Positions 44,435 to 53,641 of a DNA stretch of 64,000 bases are shown here, piece by piece; positions within the stretch are counted from its first letter, which is position 1; each line of letters opens with the position of its first letter. The stretch spans positions 1,426,001-1,490,000 of the forward strand of contig NZ_CP018812.1 in the NCBI RefSeq assembly GCF_001922345.1. The letters run 5' to 3'. The translations under genes were made by a program, and so were the position numbers. This DNA comes from Paraburkholderia sp. SOS3. Its GTDB lineage: Bacteria; Pseudomonadota; Gammaproteobacteria; Burkholderiales; Burkholderiaceae. Under the pieces are notes generated by a model. That model was given only the letters and a program-made list of their open reading frames with translations. It was not told where the DNA came from and searched no databases.

Positions 44435-45501
44435 TGCACCGCGATCTTCAACCCGCCGACGGCAGCATCGAACTGATCGACCAGGTGCGCTCGGCGGCCG
44501 CGCGGCGCGTGCCGCTGCGTATTCGCGGCGGCGATACGAAGGCGTCGCTGGGCCGGCCCGTCGAAGGCGAAGCGCTCGATATGCGTAGCCATCGCGGCAT
44601 CGTCAGCTACGACCCGACCGATCTCGTGATTACCGTGCGCGCCGGCACGCCGGTCGCGCAACTGAATGCGGTGCTCGACGAGGCGGGCCAGATGCTGCCG
44701 TGCGAGCCGCCCGAATTCGGCGGCGAGGCGACCGTCGGCGGCGCCGTCGCGAGCGGGTTGTCGGGGCCGCGGCGTCCGTGGGTCGGCGCGGTGCGCGATT
44801 TCGTGCTCGGCTGCCGGCTCATTACGAGCGAAGGCAAGTATGTGCGTTTCGGCGGCGAAGTCATGAAGAACGTGGCCGGCTACGATCTGTCGCGTCTGAT
44901 GGCCGGCAGTTTCGGTTGCCTCGGCGTGATTGCCGAAGTGTCGCTGAAAGTGCTGCCGAAACCGCGCGCCGAGCATTGCCTGCGCGTCGACATGAGCGCG
45001 GCCGATGCGCTCGACAAGATCGTCGAGTGGCGTCGAACCGGTTTACCGGTTACCGGCGCGTGTCATCTCGGCGATGCGCTTTATCTGCGGCTCGAGGGCG
45101 GCACGGCCTCGGTGCAGTCGGCCGCGCAGCGCATCGGCGGCGCCGCGATCGATGCTTCGTTCTGGGCCGATCTGCGCGAACAGCGGCTGCCGTTTTTCGC
45201 AGGTCCCGAATGTTTGTGGCGCCTTTCCGTGCCGAATCACATCGGCGTCGAGGCGCTGCCCGGCGAGGCGGCGCTCGACTGGGGCGGCGCGCAGCGCTGG
45301 CTCAAGAGCAATGCGCCCGCTTCGAGCATCCGGCGTATCGCCGAATCGGCGGGCGGACACGCAACGTGCTTTACACCCGCTGCGGGCGTCGAGCCATTTC
45401 AGCCGCTGCCGGCCGCGCTGCTGCGTTTTCACCGGCAACTGAAGCAGAAGCTCGATCCGCACGGTATTTTCAATCCGGGGCGAATGTACGCCGAGCTGTA
45501 A
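44434..45501 (+). CDS. glcE: Glycolate oxidase subunit GlcE
   Basis: Protein of 355 residues, a second FAD-binding PCMH protein, with LRIRGGDTKASLGRPVEGEA, MLPCEPPEFGGEATVGGAVA and SGLSGPRRPWVGAVRDFVLG, then VMKNVAGYDLSRLMAGSFGC, all GlcE signatures. It works in complex with GlcD and GlcF. Start is coupled to glcD by a one-base overlap. Confidence 0.94.
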   Translation: MHRDLQPADGSIELIDQVRSAAARRVPLRIRGGDTKASLGRPVEGEALDMRSHRGIVSYDPTDLVITVRAGTPVAQLNAVLDEAGQMLPCEPPEFGGEATVGGAVASGLSGPRRPWVGAVRDFVLGCRLITSEGKYVRFGGEVMKNVAGYDLSRLMAGSFGCLGVIAEVSLKVLPKPRAEHCLRVDMSAADALDKIVEWRRTGLPVTGACHLGDALYLRLEGGTASVQSAAQRIGGAAIDASFWADLREQRLPFFAGPECLWRLSVPNHIGVEALPGEAALDWGGAQRWLKSNAPASSIRRIAESAGGHATCFTPAAGVEPFQPLPAALLRFHRQLKQKLDPHGIFNPGRMYAEL

Positions 45502-45511
45502 GTCCGCATTC

Positions 45512-45531
45512 GCGCGCCCGAACAGGCGCGC
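45512..45531. repeat. Short hairpin between glcE and glcF
   Basis: GCGCGCC (45512-45518) pairs with GGCGCGC (45525-45531) across a six-base loop, in the 79-base gap between glcE and glcF. It could lower downstream expression or protect the transcript. Weak case. Confidence 0.3.
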
Positions 45532-45580
45532 CCGAATTCATGAGACGAGCCCGCGCAAGGGCAGCCATTCAAGGGACCGC

Positions 45581-46810
45581 ATGCAGACGAACCTTTCCGA
45601 TCGCGCGCGCAGTTTGCCGCGCGCCGATGAAGCCGATGAAATCCTGCGCTCGTGCGTGCATTGCGGCTTCTGCAATGCCACGTGCCCGACGTATCAGATT
45701 CTCGGCAACGAGCTCGACGGGCCGCGCGGACGCATTTATCTGATCAAGCAATTGCTCGAAGGCGAGGCGGCGACAGAAAAAACGCAGGAACATCTCGACC
45801 GATGCCTGACGTGCCGCAATTGCGAAACGACGTGTCCATCGGGCGTGCGCTATCACTCGCTGCTCGATATCGGTCGCGCGGAACTCGAAAGCCGCATCGA
45901 GCGGCCGCTGCGTGAGCGCGCGCTGCGCGCCGGGCTGCGCCATGTGATTCCACGCCCCGGCGTGTTCAATACGCTGCTGAAGGCGGGCCGCGCGGTGCGG
46001 CCCATGTTGCCGAAAGCGCTTGGCGACAAGATTCCGACGCAACGGATTGCCGCGAAGGCGCGCCCGTCGCGACGTCATGCGCGTCAGATGCTGATGCTCG
46101 AGGGTTGCGTGCAGCCGTCGCTGTCGCCGAACACGAATGCGGCAGCAGCGCGCGTGCTCGACAAGCTCGGCATCGGCATCGAAAACGCGCCCCGAGCCGG
46201 CTGCTGCGGTGCGACCGACTACCACCTGAACGCGCAGCAGGCGGGCCTCGACCGTGCGCGCCGCAATATCGACGCATGGTGGCCGGCTATCGAAGCGGGC
46301 CGTGTCGAAGCGATCATTCAGACCGCGAGCGGTTGCGGCGCCTTCGTCAAGGAGTACGGACATCTGCTGCGCGACGATCCGCGCTATGCGCAAAAGGCAC
46401 GGCGTGTGAGCGAGCTGACGCGCGACCTCGTCGAAGTGCTGTCGGCGGAGAATCTCGACGCGTTGCGTATCGCCGAAGCCGAACGCCGCGTGGCGTTCCA
46501 TTGCCCGTGCACGCTGCAGCATGCCCAGAAACTGGGCGGCGCGGTGGAGGGCGTGCTGCAGCGGCTCGGCTTCGAATTGTCGGCGGTGCCCGACGGGCAT
46601 CTATGCTGCGGCTCGGCCGGCACGTACTCGTTTACGCAGCCCGAGCTGTCGAAGCAGTTGCGCGACAACAAACTCGATGCGCTCGAGAGCGGCAAGCCGG
46701 ATCTGATCGCAACGGCGAATATCGGCTGCCAGGCGCATCTTTCGGGCGCAGGACGAACGCCGGTGAGGCACTGGATCGAGATCGTCGAGGACGCGCTCGC
46801 GCACGCATGA
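45581..46810 (+). CDS. glcF: Glycolate oxidase iron-sulfur subunit GlcF
   Basis: Protein of 409 residues. Two 4Fe-4S motifs near the start, CVHCGFCNATCPTYQ and CLTCRNCETTCPSGV, are followed by two CCG domains (GCVQPSLSPNTNAAA, AGCCGATDYHLNAQQAG and later GHLCCGSAGTYSFTQPEL). GlcF carries electrons from the flavin subunits to the membrane quinones. Completes glcDEF; there is no malate synthase glcB in this window. Confidence 0.95.
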   Translation: MQTNLSDRARSLPRADEADEILRSCVHCGFCNATCPTYQILGNELDGPRGRIYLIKQLLEGEAATEKTQEHLDRCLTCRNCETTCPSGVRYHSLLDIGRAELESRIERPLRERALRAGLRHVIPRPGVFNTLLKAGRAVRPMLPKALGDKIPTQRIAAKARPSRRHARQMLMLEGCVQPSLSPNTNAAAARVLDKLGIGIENAPRAGCCGATDYHLNAQQAGLDRARRNIDAWWPAIEAGRVEAIIQTASGCGAFVKEYGHLLRDDPRYAQKARRVSELTRDLVEVLSAENLDALRIAEAERRVAFHCPCTLQHAQKLGGAVEGVLQRLGFELSAVPDGHLCCGSAGTYSFTQPELSKQLRDNKLDALESGKPDLIATANIGCQAHLSGAGRTPVRHWIEIVEDALAHA

Positions 46811-46828
46811 GCGTGTGCGGCCGCGGGG

Positions 46829-46858
46829 CCGTCGCGAATCCTGCGAGGGTCGCGACGG
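46829..46858. terminator. Hairpin between convergent glcF and GntR genes
   Basis: CCGTCGCGA (46829-46837) pairs with TCGCGACGG (46850-46858) around a 12-base loop, between the glcF stop and the end of the GntR gene. Confidence 0.55.
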
Positions 46859-46864
46859 TGACGC

Positions 46865-47599
46865 CTAGCGCGAAGCGTTTTCGCGGATGAATTCGAGGTG
46901 CGTGCCGAGCGCGCTGCGCGCGGCGCCCGGATCGTGCTTGCGGATCGCTTCGTAGATCGTGCGGTGCTGCTGCACGAGATAGAAGAGGTCGGCGTTACGT
47001 TTTTTAAACGTCGCGTACGTTTCTTCGATCGACTTCTGCACGAGATTGTGGATGCCGTGCATCACGTGCACGAGCACAATGTTGTGCGTGGCGTCCGCAA
47101 TCCGCAAATGGAACGCGGCATCGAGTTGCGGCAGCGTGGCTCCGCCGTCCGCGACGTCGTACGGGTGATCTTTGCTGAATGCGGTTTCGAGTTCGGCAAG
47201 TGCTTCCTTGATGTTCTGGATGTCCGTCTTCGTTGCGCGTACCGCCGCAAGTTCGACCGCCACCGCCTCGAGTCCTTCGCGCATTTCCAGAATATCGCCG
47301 GCCGCCTTGCGATGGCGCGCCATCAGATGCGCGAGCGGATCTGCGATCAGCGGCGCGGTGGAGTTCGCGACCACATAGCCGCCGCCCGTCTTCGACTGGA
47401 TCAGCTTGCTGCCTTCCAGCCGCAGCAGCGCTTCGCGCAGCGACGGGCGCGAGACATTGAGCTTCTGTGCCAGATCCCGCTCGGACGGCAGCGTTTCGCC
47501 GGCCCGCAGCGTTCCGTCGACGATCAACTGCTCGAGCTGGTCGCAGACCGCGTCGGAGAGCCGGAATCGCGGTGGCGGAACGATAGGGGTGTAGGACAT
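46865..47599 (-). CDS. GntR-family (FCD) regulator, probable regulator of glcDEF
   Basis: Protein of 244 residues. The winged helix has SDAVCDQLEQLIVDGTLRAG, ETLPSERDLAQKLNVSRPSL and REALLRLEGSKLIQSKTGGG, and the C-terminal FCD domain has ILEMREGLEAVAVELAAVRA, FHLRIADATHNIVLVHVMHG and the metal/ligand His residues. It is close to the GlcC/LldR/PdhR group that senses small hydroxy or keto acids. It converges on glcDEF, whose promoter has TGGTC/GACCA elements. The ATG at 47599 fits the family start. Its upstream region has a 12-base tandem repeat. Confidence 0.88.
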   Translation of the reverse strand: MSYTPIVPPPRFRLSDAVCDQLEQLIVDGTLRAGETLPSERDLAQKLNVSRPSLREALLRLEGSKLIQSKTGGGYVVANSTAPLIADPLAHLMARHRKAAGDILEMREGLEAVAVELAAVRATKTDIQNIKEALAELETAFSKDHPYDVADGGATLPQLDAAFHLRIADATHNIVLVHVMHGIHNLVQKSIEETYATFKKRNADLFYLVQQHRTIYEAIRKHDPGAARSALGTHLEFIRENASR

Positions 47600-47637
47600 C
47601 GGAGCCTTGAATTGATGGACTGTACGCCTGGGCCTGC

Positions 47638-47685
47638 GCCTGATTCTGTGCCTGATTCTGCGCTTGAATCCGAGCTTGAATCCGC
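47638..47685. repeat. Four tandem 12-base units in the leader of the GntR gene
   Basis: GCCTGATTCTGT, GCCTGATTCTGC, GCTTGAATCCGA and GCTTGAATCCGC lie directly one after another (47638-47649, 47650-47661, 47662-47673, 47674-47685). A looser fifth unit is at 47626-47637. They sit 39-86 bases before the GntR start codon. Such a short tandem array can change copy number by slippage and so alter spacing or expression. Confidence 0.75.
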
Positions 47686-47733
47686 ACCTCTGCCCGTGAA
47701 AACGCGACGGTTTTTCAACGGGCAACTGTAGCC

Positions 47734-48132
47734 AGTAACAGGAGTCCGGTCAATTGCGGCTGATACGCGGGGGAGTGGTGGTTAGCGACGTGAGGCACCG
47801 CCGCGTCGCACCGGCAAGGCGCGCCGACGGATCGGTCACGCTATCGCCTCGTGAACCGCTTTCACCGTTGCCGAAAGACGTATCGCCTTTTTTCGCATCG
47901 AACGCGGTCGATGCCGTCATAGTTAAACAGTGGTGTCAAGAATAGGCAGTTGGGGGCGCCGTATGACCAAGGGCTCGTCCGCATCGATTACTGCGTTGTG
48001 CGTAAACATAGTCTGTCCGTATTTACCCTTAAACGCCGAGCCTGTGATGACTAGACTTTAGCCAACGACGAAATGCGAGTTCGCATCCGATCGTCGAAGG
48101 TCACTATCTGATTCATTGAGAGGCTATTCATC
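47734..48132. other. Intergenic, nothing coding recognised
   Basis: About 400 bases between the GntR leader and the DUF4148 gene. The right half is AT-richer and has probable promoter sequence (TAGACTTTAGCC and TATCTGATTCATTG). No convincing gene is seen. Confidence 0.45.
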
Positions 48133-48423
48133 ATGAAGATCCGACATGCTCTAGTTGCGTCCCTCGTTGCTTCGGTGCTCGCGGTACCGGCTGCCGCGGC
48201 ATTCGCCCAGCAGCACTCGACCATCACGCGTGCGCAAGTGCGTGCCGAACTGGCCCAGTTGCGCGCTGCCGGCTATCAGGGCGATACAGAAACTTCATAT
48301 CCGGCTGAGATCCAGTCTGCGGAGGCACGTGTTGCCGCGAAACAGGCCCAGGCGGCAGCGTCCGGCTATGGTCCGGGCACCGCGGGAACGTCGGCAGCGG
48401 GCGCGGGCGCTACGTCGAAATAA
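48133..48423 (+). CDS. DUF4148 secreted protein
   Basis: Protein of 96 residues with a signal peptide (about 1-26, cut at AFA-QQ). The mature core ITRAQVRAELAQLRAAGYQG and TSYPAEIQSAEARVAAKQAQ is the DUF4148 motif. It ends in a Gly/Ala/Ser-rich tail instead of the two-Cys tail of the pair at 20199-21001. GAGAGGC precedes the ATG. Function unknown. Confidence 0.85.
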   Translation: MKIRHALVASLVASVLAVPAAAAFAQQHSTITRAQVRAELAQLRAAGYQGDTETSYPAEIQSAEARVAAKQAQAAASGYGPGTAGTSAAGAGATSK

Positions 48424-48576
48424 CGGGCACCGCGGTGTTCGCGGTACGTGAAGGCGGGTTGCCAGGGCGCGACCGGGCGAAGCGCAGGGCGTTCGAAGTG
48501 GAGTGGGACAACGAGAGGTTGGGGGCGCGTGCCGCGTGATTCAATGTTGTTTGCGCCGGCGCGCGCCACTCGATCC

Positions 48577-48972
48577 TCACAGCGCCGCATCGACGAGCAA
48601 CGACGCCTTCAATTGACGTATGCGCTGATCGACAAAATAGCCGCCGCCCTCGACATAGCGTAAATAGCTGCGCCCGCATACCGTGCACTCCGACACCGTG
48701 CAGCGGTTGTACGGGAAATAGCGCGGTGCGATCGGCGCATCGGCGGACCAGTAACGGGTGCCGTGCGGATGATATTCGGCGAAGGTCGCGTCGTCCTGGT
48801 GTTGTTCCGCGAGCGTGCCCGCTTCGCGCAATTGCGCTTCGGGCATCGACAGCGGCAGCGTTTGCCAGCCGTCGGTCGGCGTCGCGTGGCACGCGCATGC
48901 GATCGTCACGGCTTCCGAGCGCGAGGCGAGTTCGCTCAGTGCGGCGAAGTCGAGAAGGGGCGGTGTGGTCAT
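48577..48972 (-). CDS. Conserved hypothetical protein with a two-Cys motif
   Basis: Protein of 131 residues from the ATG at 48972. It has YHPHGTRYWSADAPIAPRYF, then CTVSECTVCGRSYLRYVEGG with three closely spaced Cys that could bind zinc, and ends RIRQLKASLLVDAAL. The combination resembles a short uncharacterised family of Burkholderia and relatives. No signal or membrane segment. Function unknown. Confidence 0.6.
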   Translation of the reverse strand: MTTPPLLDFAALSELASRSEAVTIACACHATPTDGWQTLPLSMPEAQLREAGTLAEQHQDDATFAEYHPHGTRYWSADAPIAPRYFPYNRCTVSECTVCGRSYLRYVEGGGYFVDQRIRQLKASLLVDAAL

Positions 48973-49198
48973 CGGGTGGTGAATGGCGGGCGGAACAGGC
49001 TCATGCGGAGGCCAGGCGGGCAGGGCAGCCGCGCGGCGCATGAAAGAGCCGCAAGCATCGCACATTTGAACTTCATTTGCGCGCGCCGCGTGCGCACTCG
49101 AAGTGCCACGCGGCGCGCATTTCCAGCATGAGTTTCATGCAGCGAGGGTTAATGCAGTGAGATCAATGCAGTGATTTCAACGCAGTCACACCAGATGC

Positions 49199-50515
49199 TT
49201 ACTGCAACGCGCTCGATTCCGACAGCGCTTCGCTTTCCTGCACCGTCGCGCGCTCGGGCAGCAGGAATGCGATCAGCGCGGCAAGGAACGCGGCCACGGC
49301 AAGCGCGATCAGCGCTGCGCCGAAGTTCCCCGTGAAGTCCTTGATGATGCCGACGAGCCACGGCCCGAGCAACCCGCCGAACTGGCCGATCGTGTTGATC
49401 AGCGCAATGCCGATCGCCACGGCGGCGCCCGTGAGGAATTCGCCGGTAAGTGTCCAGAACACCGCGAGGCATCCCCAGATGCCGGCCGCGGCGATGCACA
49501 GCAGAATCAGACCGATCAGCGGTTGCGACACGAATGCGCAGGCAAGCAGCGCGAGGCCGCCGATCGCCATGCAGATCACGATATGCATGCGGCGCTCGCC
49601 GACGCGATCCGAATGACGCGCGACCAGATACATCGACACGGCCGCGCAGCAGAACGGCAGCGCGCTCAGGAAGCCGACCTGCAGATCGGTCGACGTACCC
49701 ATGTTCTTGACGATCTGCGGCAGCCACAGCAGCACGCCATAAAACGCGGTCAGGAAGCAGACGAACAGCAGCGACAGGCTCCATACCCGCCCCATGACCG
49801 CGATTTTCATGAACGGCAGGCTGGCGGTTTTCGTGAGTTTCGATGCTTCGGTCTCGAGTTCGTTGACGAGCCACGCACGTTGATCGTCGCGCAGCCACGT
49901 TGCGCGTTGCGGACGGTCGGTGAGCCAGAACAGCACGAAAAAGCCGAGAATGACCGCCGGCACCGCTTCGAGCAGCAGCATCCAGCGCCATCCGGAGTAG
50001 CCGTGCACGCCGTCGAGCGCATGCATCAGCAGACCGGACAGCGGCGAGCCGATGGCCGACGCGACGGCCGTGGCCATGATCACGCCGGCGTTTGCACGCG
50101 AGCGGTAGCGCACCGGGAACCAGTAGGCGAGGTACGCGACGACGCCCGGAATAAAGCCCGCTTCGGCGACGCCGAGCAGAAAGCGCAGCACATAGAACGA
50201 CGTTTGCGAATGGACGAATGCGAGGCCCGCGGAAACGAGTCCCCACGTCACCATGATTCGCGAAATCCACATGCGCGCGCCGAAGCGATGCAACGCGATA
50301 TTGCTCGGTACTTCGAACAGTGCGTAGCCGATAAAGAAGATGCCGGCGCCAAGGCCGAACACGGATGCGCTGAAGCCGAGCTCATGGTTCATGCGCAGCG
50401 CGGCGAAGCCGACGTTGACGCGGTCCATGTAGTTGATGATGAGCAGCACGAACAGCAACGGCACGAGGCGTCGGTAGACGCGGCTGATCGTCGATGCTTC
50501 CAAAGAGTGGTCCAA
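49199..50515 (-). CDS. MFS transporter, anion:cation symporter (ACS) type
   Basis: Permease of 438 residues from a TTG at 50515, which has AGGAG eight bases before it. The family signatures LIINYMDRVNVGFAALRMNH, PSNIALHRFGARMWISRIMV and LGVAEAGFIPGVVAYLAYWF mark the ACS group (glucarate, phthalate, tartrate and similar carriers). It lies about 130 bases downstream of a hydroxyacid dehydrogenase gene on the same strand, so it probably imports the acid handled by it. Confidence 0.9.
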   Translation of the reverse strand: MDHSLEASTISRVYRRLVPLLFVLLIINYMDRVNVGFAALRMNHELGFSASVFGLGAGIFFIGYALFEVPSNIALHRFGARMWISRIMVTWGLVSAGLAFVHSQTSFYVLRFLLGVAEAGFIPGVVAYLAYWFPVRYRSRANAGVIMATAVASAIGSPLSGLLMHALDGVHGYSGWRWMLLLEAVPAVILGFFVLFWLTDRPQRATWLRDDQRAWLVNELETEASKLTKTASLPFMKIAVMGRVWSLSLLFVCFLTAFYGVLLWLPQIVKNMGTSTDLQVGFLSALPFCCAAVSMYLVARHSDRVGERRMHIVICMAIGGLALLACAFVSQPLIGLILLCIAAAGIWGCLAVFWTLTGEFLTGAAVAIGIALINTIGQFGGLLGPWLVGIIKDFTGNFGAALIALAVAAFLAALIAFLLPERATVQESEALSESSALQ

Positions 50516-50644
50516 GGTCTGTCTCCTAAGCGGCGCGAACGGCCTTCTCACGACCGCGCAATTTTGGGTTTCTACAACATCCGGCTTTCAACTGCCGTAC
50601 GCCGCGCGCAACCCGCACCGGCGAAACGCACGGCCAGCGTGGGC

Positions 50645-51631
50645 TCAACGGGCCGGGGCGCCCTCGACCGCCTGCGGATTGAGCACATTGATCGGCTTGC
50701 CCTCGCGCCATGCGAGCAGCTGATCGATTGCGATGCCGAAGTAGTGCTCGTACGTGTCTTTTTCGACGTAACCGATATGCGGCGTGGCAAGCACGTTGTC
50801 GAGCTTGATCAGCGGATGGGCAGCGCCATAGATCGGCTCGTGTTCATAGACGTCCACTGCGGCAAAACCGGGCCGGCCTGCCTTCAGTGCCGTTTCGAGC
50901 GCGCCCGGCGCAACCACTTCGCTGCGGCTCGTATTCACGAAGAGCGCGGTGGGCTTCATCGCGGACAGATCCTGCAGCGTGATCGAGCCGCGCGTGGCCG
51001 GCAGCAGACGCAGATGGCAGCACACCACATCCGCCTGCGCGAAAAACTTCTGCCGGTCGCTTTCGCTTTCGATGCCGTCGGCCAGTGCGGCCGCGCGCGA
51101 GGTTTCGTGATCGTCGAGCGCGACGACGCGCATGCCGAACGCGCGCCCGTAACCGCCGACCACGCTGCCGATCTTGCCGTAGCCGGCGATGCCGAGCGTG
51201 CGGCCTTTGAGCCCGATGCCGAGATGACCTTGCCAGAGGCCCGACTTCAGCCGGTTCGCTTCGACATGCACCTTGCGCATCGATGCCATGACGAGCGCCC
51301 ACGTCAGTTCGGCTGCGGCCGTCGTCGCCGAGCCTTCCGCCGAGACGGGAATGCCGCGCGCCGTGCAGGCGGCGAGATCGACGTGATTCGCGGCGCGGCC
51401 CGTCTGGCTGATGAACTTCAGCTTCGGCAGGCGCGCGAGCAGCTCGGCCGTTACCGGCGTGCGCTCGCGAATCAGCAGCAGTGCGTCGGCATCGGCGAAA
51501 CGTTTCGCCTGCTCATCGATGGATTCGAGCGTGTCGTTATGGATCTCGACGTCGAACTGCGCGGCCAGCTTCGCATAGCAGTCGAGCGTGCGCACGCAAT
51601 CCTGATAGTCGTCTGAAATGATCACTTTCAT
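50645..51631 (-). CDS. D-2-hydroxyacid dehydrogenase
   Basis: Protein of 328 residues. The NAD-binding motif is LGIAGYGKIGSVVGGYGRAF, and the catalytic residues appear in order: Arg in FVNTSRSEVVAPGALETAL, Glu in DVYEHEPIYG and His in ATPHIGYVEKDTYEH. It reduces a 2-keto acid or oxidises a D-2-hydroxy acid with NAD(P). It is 22 bases after a NIPSNAP gene and next to an ACS-type permease, so the three look like one catabolic unit facing a LysR gene. Confidence 0.92.
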   Translation of the reverse strand: MKVIISDDYQDCVRTLDCYAKLAAQFDVEIHNDTLESIDEQAKRFADADALLLIRERTPVTAELLARLPKLKFISQTGRAANHVDLAACTARGIPVSAEGSATTAAAELTWALVMASMRKVHVEANRLKSGLWQGHLGIGLKGRTLGIAGYGKIGSVVGGYGRAFGMRVVALDDHETSRAAALADGIESESDRQKFFAQADVVCCHLRLLPATRGSITLQDLSAMKPTALFVNTSRSEVVAPGALETALKAGRPGFAAVDVYEHEPIYGAAHPLIKLDNVLATPHIGYVEKDTYEHYFGIAIDQLLAWREGKPINVLNPQAVEGAPAR

Positions 51632-51653
51632 GGGTGGTCTCCGTGCGGGTCTT

Positions 51654-51968
51654 TCAGATCTTCGACCAGGGGGCCGACATCACGAGCTGATTTTCCTGAC
51701 GCTCGATATAGCCCTGGGCGGTCATCTTTTTGTATTCGGCCCAGTCCGGGTCCGCTTCCATCGCGGCGCGGCGCCGCTGACGGTCTTCAAAACTTTCGTA
51801 GCCCCACAGGTGTACGACCTGGTTCAGCGTGCCCACTTCGGAAATGAAATAGCCGAGCGGGTCGCCCACATGCCGGCGTTGTACCGGCAAGCCGTACTTT
51901 TCGTACAGCGCCAGATAGGCCTTCAACTGGCCCGGCACGATCGTGTAGCGGCGCAAATCCACCAACAT
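51654..51968 (-). CDS. NIPSNAP-family protein
   Basis: Protein of 104 residues with the NIPSNAP pattern VDLRRYTIVPGQLKAYLALY, then VGDPLGYFISEVGTLNQVVH and WGYESFEDRQRRRAAMEADP. These are ferredoxin-like dimeric alpha-beta barrels, often found beside catabolic genes. Reaction unknown. It is the first gene of the minus-strand unit and starts 112 bases from the divergent LysR gene. Confidence 0.9.
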   Translation of the reverse strand: MLVDLRRYTIVPGQLKAYLALYEKYGLPVQRRHVGDPLGYFISEVGTLNQVVHLWGYESFEDRQRRRAAMEADPDWAEYKKMTAQGYIERQENQLVMSAPWSKI

Positions 51969-52079
51969 CCGTGTGTCTCCTTCAATCGATCATTGCTTCA
52001 TTGAGTCATGCGGCGAGTCTAGTGGCGCTCGATGGAGTAATACAATCGATAAAATTCGCTTGATTCACGAGCAAAATCG

Positions 52080-53090
52080 ATGAATGACAAATCGCTGAAT
52101 AAAACTTCCAAACGCCTTTCGATTCGCCATATCCGCGCATTCGTTGCGGTCGCGCTGCATCGGAGCCTGACGCGCGCGGCGGAGTCGCTGTTCGTCACGC
52201 AGTCGGCGCTGAGCCTGACGATCCAGCATCTTGAGGACGACCTTGGCGTCGCGCTGTTCGACCGCTCGACGCGCCGGCTCGATCTGACGCAGGCGGGCCG
52301 CGAGTTTTTGCCTTCGGCAGAAAGGTTGTTGCAGGATTTCGATTCGTCGGTCCGCACGATGCGCGCGCTCGGCAAACGCGAGCGCGGCAAGGTGGGCGTG
52401 GCGGCGGTGCCGTCGGTGATGGCGCTGCTGCTGCCGGAGGCGGTCGCGGCTTATATCGATGCGTACCCGAATATCGACATCTATCTGCGCGAAGACAATT
52501 CGGAAACGGTGCAGCAGCGCATTATCAACGGCGACGTCGACTTCGGCATTTGCAGCCCGTGGGAGCACGACCCCGAACTCGTGTTCGAACCGCTTTTCGA
52601 AGACAGTTTCGGCGTGGTGTTCGCCCCCCATCACGCGCTTGCCGAAAGCGACGGCGAACTGTCGTGGCACGACATCGACGGTTACCGCATCATCGGCTTC
52701 AGTCCCGATCTCGGCATGCAGTATCAGTTGAGCCGCACAGCGGGCCTGAGCGTGGAGGTGCGCGAGCCGCGCTATCGCGTATCGAATACGTCGACGATCG
52801 AAACGCTCGTGGCACGCGGAGTCGGGGTATCGATCATGTCGGCGCTGGCGGCGCAACGCGCGCCGCTCGACACGCTAAAGCTGCGCCTTCTGTCGCAGCC
52901 GGTGCTGACACGCACGGTCGGCGTGTTGCGCAGGCAGGGCAAATCGCTGTCGCCCGCCGCGGCGACGATGCTGCAGTTCGTGCGCGCAGCGGTGCCGCAA
53001 CTGGCGCGTTTTCCGGGCGTGCGCGTCGACCCGGCGCTGCTGGGCGATGCATCGGCGGCCGGACCCGAGGTTGCGCCGCGCAAAGCCTAG
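52080..53090 (+). CDS. LysR-family regulator, divergent
   Basis: Protein of 336 residues. DNA-binding part: HIRAFVAVALHRSLTRAAES, LFVTQSALSLTIQHLEDDLG, VALFDRSTRRLDLTQAGREF. The effector domain has VAAVPSVMALLLPEAVAAYI and DVDFGICSPWEHDPELVFEP. It is a little longer than most LysR proteins because of a tail of about 40 residues. It is divergent from the NIPSNAP/hydroxyacid dehydrogenase/MFS genes and is the likely regulator. The short AT-rich gap of 111 bases between them is the probable site. Confidence 0.9.
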   Translation: MNDKSLNKTSKRLSIRHIRAFVAVALHRSLTRAAESLFVTQSALSLTIQHLEDDLGVALFDRSTRRLDLTQAGREFLPSAERLLQDFDSSVRTMRALGKRERGKVGVAAVPSVMALLLPEAVAAYIDAYPNIDIYLREDNSETVQQRIINGDVDFGICSPWEHDPELVFEPLFEDSFGVVFAPHHALAESDGELSWHDIDGYRIIGFSPDLGMQYQLSRTAGLSVEVREPRYRVSNTSTIETLVARGVGVSIMSALAAQRAPLDTLKLRLLSQPVLTRTVGVLRRQGKSLSPAAATMLQFVRAAVPQLARFPGVRVDPALLGDASAAGPEVAPRKA

Positions 53091-53112
53091 CGGCGCCGGC
53101 CCACGGCAGCGC

Positions 53113-53136
53113 GCCGCCGACCGGTCAGTCGGCGGC
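53113..53136. terminator. Hairpin with the next gene's stop codon in its loop
   Basis: GCCGCCGAC (53113-53121) pairs with GTCGGCGGC (53128-53136). The stop codon of the minus-strand gene (53125-53127) lies in the loop. It separates convergent genes. Confidence 0.55.
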
Positions 53137-53367
53137 CTTTGCGGCGGCGATATTCATCGCGATATGGCGCAATTCGTCGCGGTGTGTTTTCCATGCGCGT
53201 TGGGCATCGCGTTCCTTGCGCGCGCGGCGCGAAGCGATGGCTTTTTCACACGAGCGTTGTGCAATGCGCGCGTCGATGCGGTCGATCGCGATCGCCAGCG
53301 CGGTCGACAGCACGCCGGCCATGACGCCCAGCCCAACGAATAACGATAACGAGGGAGCAAAGCTCAT
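53125..53367 (-). CDS. Small membrane protein with a charged tail
   Basis: Eighty residues. One membrane helix at about 5-27 (PSLSLFVGLGVMAGVLSTAL), then a strongly basic, helical tail (RSCEKAIASRRARKERDAQR). Single-anchor layout, no family recognised. CAGGAG precedes the ATG. Function unknown. Confidence 0.5.
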   Translation of the reverse strand: MSFAPSLSLFVGLGVMAGVLSTALAIAIDRIDARIAQRSCEKAIASRRARKERDAQRAWKTHRDELRHIAMNIAAAKAAD

Positions 53368-53641
53368 TTTCTACTCCTGAATGCGAAGCTGATTCGTCTG
53401 ATTCATCCGTCTCGCGTGTCCCTTGTCGCGTCGAGCCGGATACTGAAGAGCGTAGTGCCGCTGAATGAGCGCACAGTGATGACCCGCCATCCGGAATCCG
53501 GAAATGCGCAAGAACCCGCAAAGTGCGATCTCGCTAAACGTGGCGCGTTTTGTACAGAACCCGCGCTGACGGACCGCGACAATGACCTGCCCGTTTTGAA
53601 TTCGCACGGGCCTTTTCATGAAGTCACGACGGAGAAGAGGA

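Noticed and set aside
47754..47945. A 63-codon frame before the DUF4148 gene
   Set aside because: No ribosome binding site, no domain and a composition unlike the neighbours.
49523..51616. A 697-codon plus-strand frame opposite the MFS and dehydrogenase genes
   Set aside because: Antisense shadow; no domain, Arg/His/Asp-rich composition.
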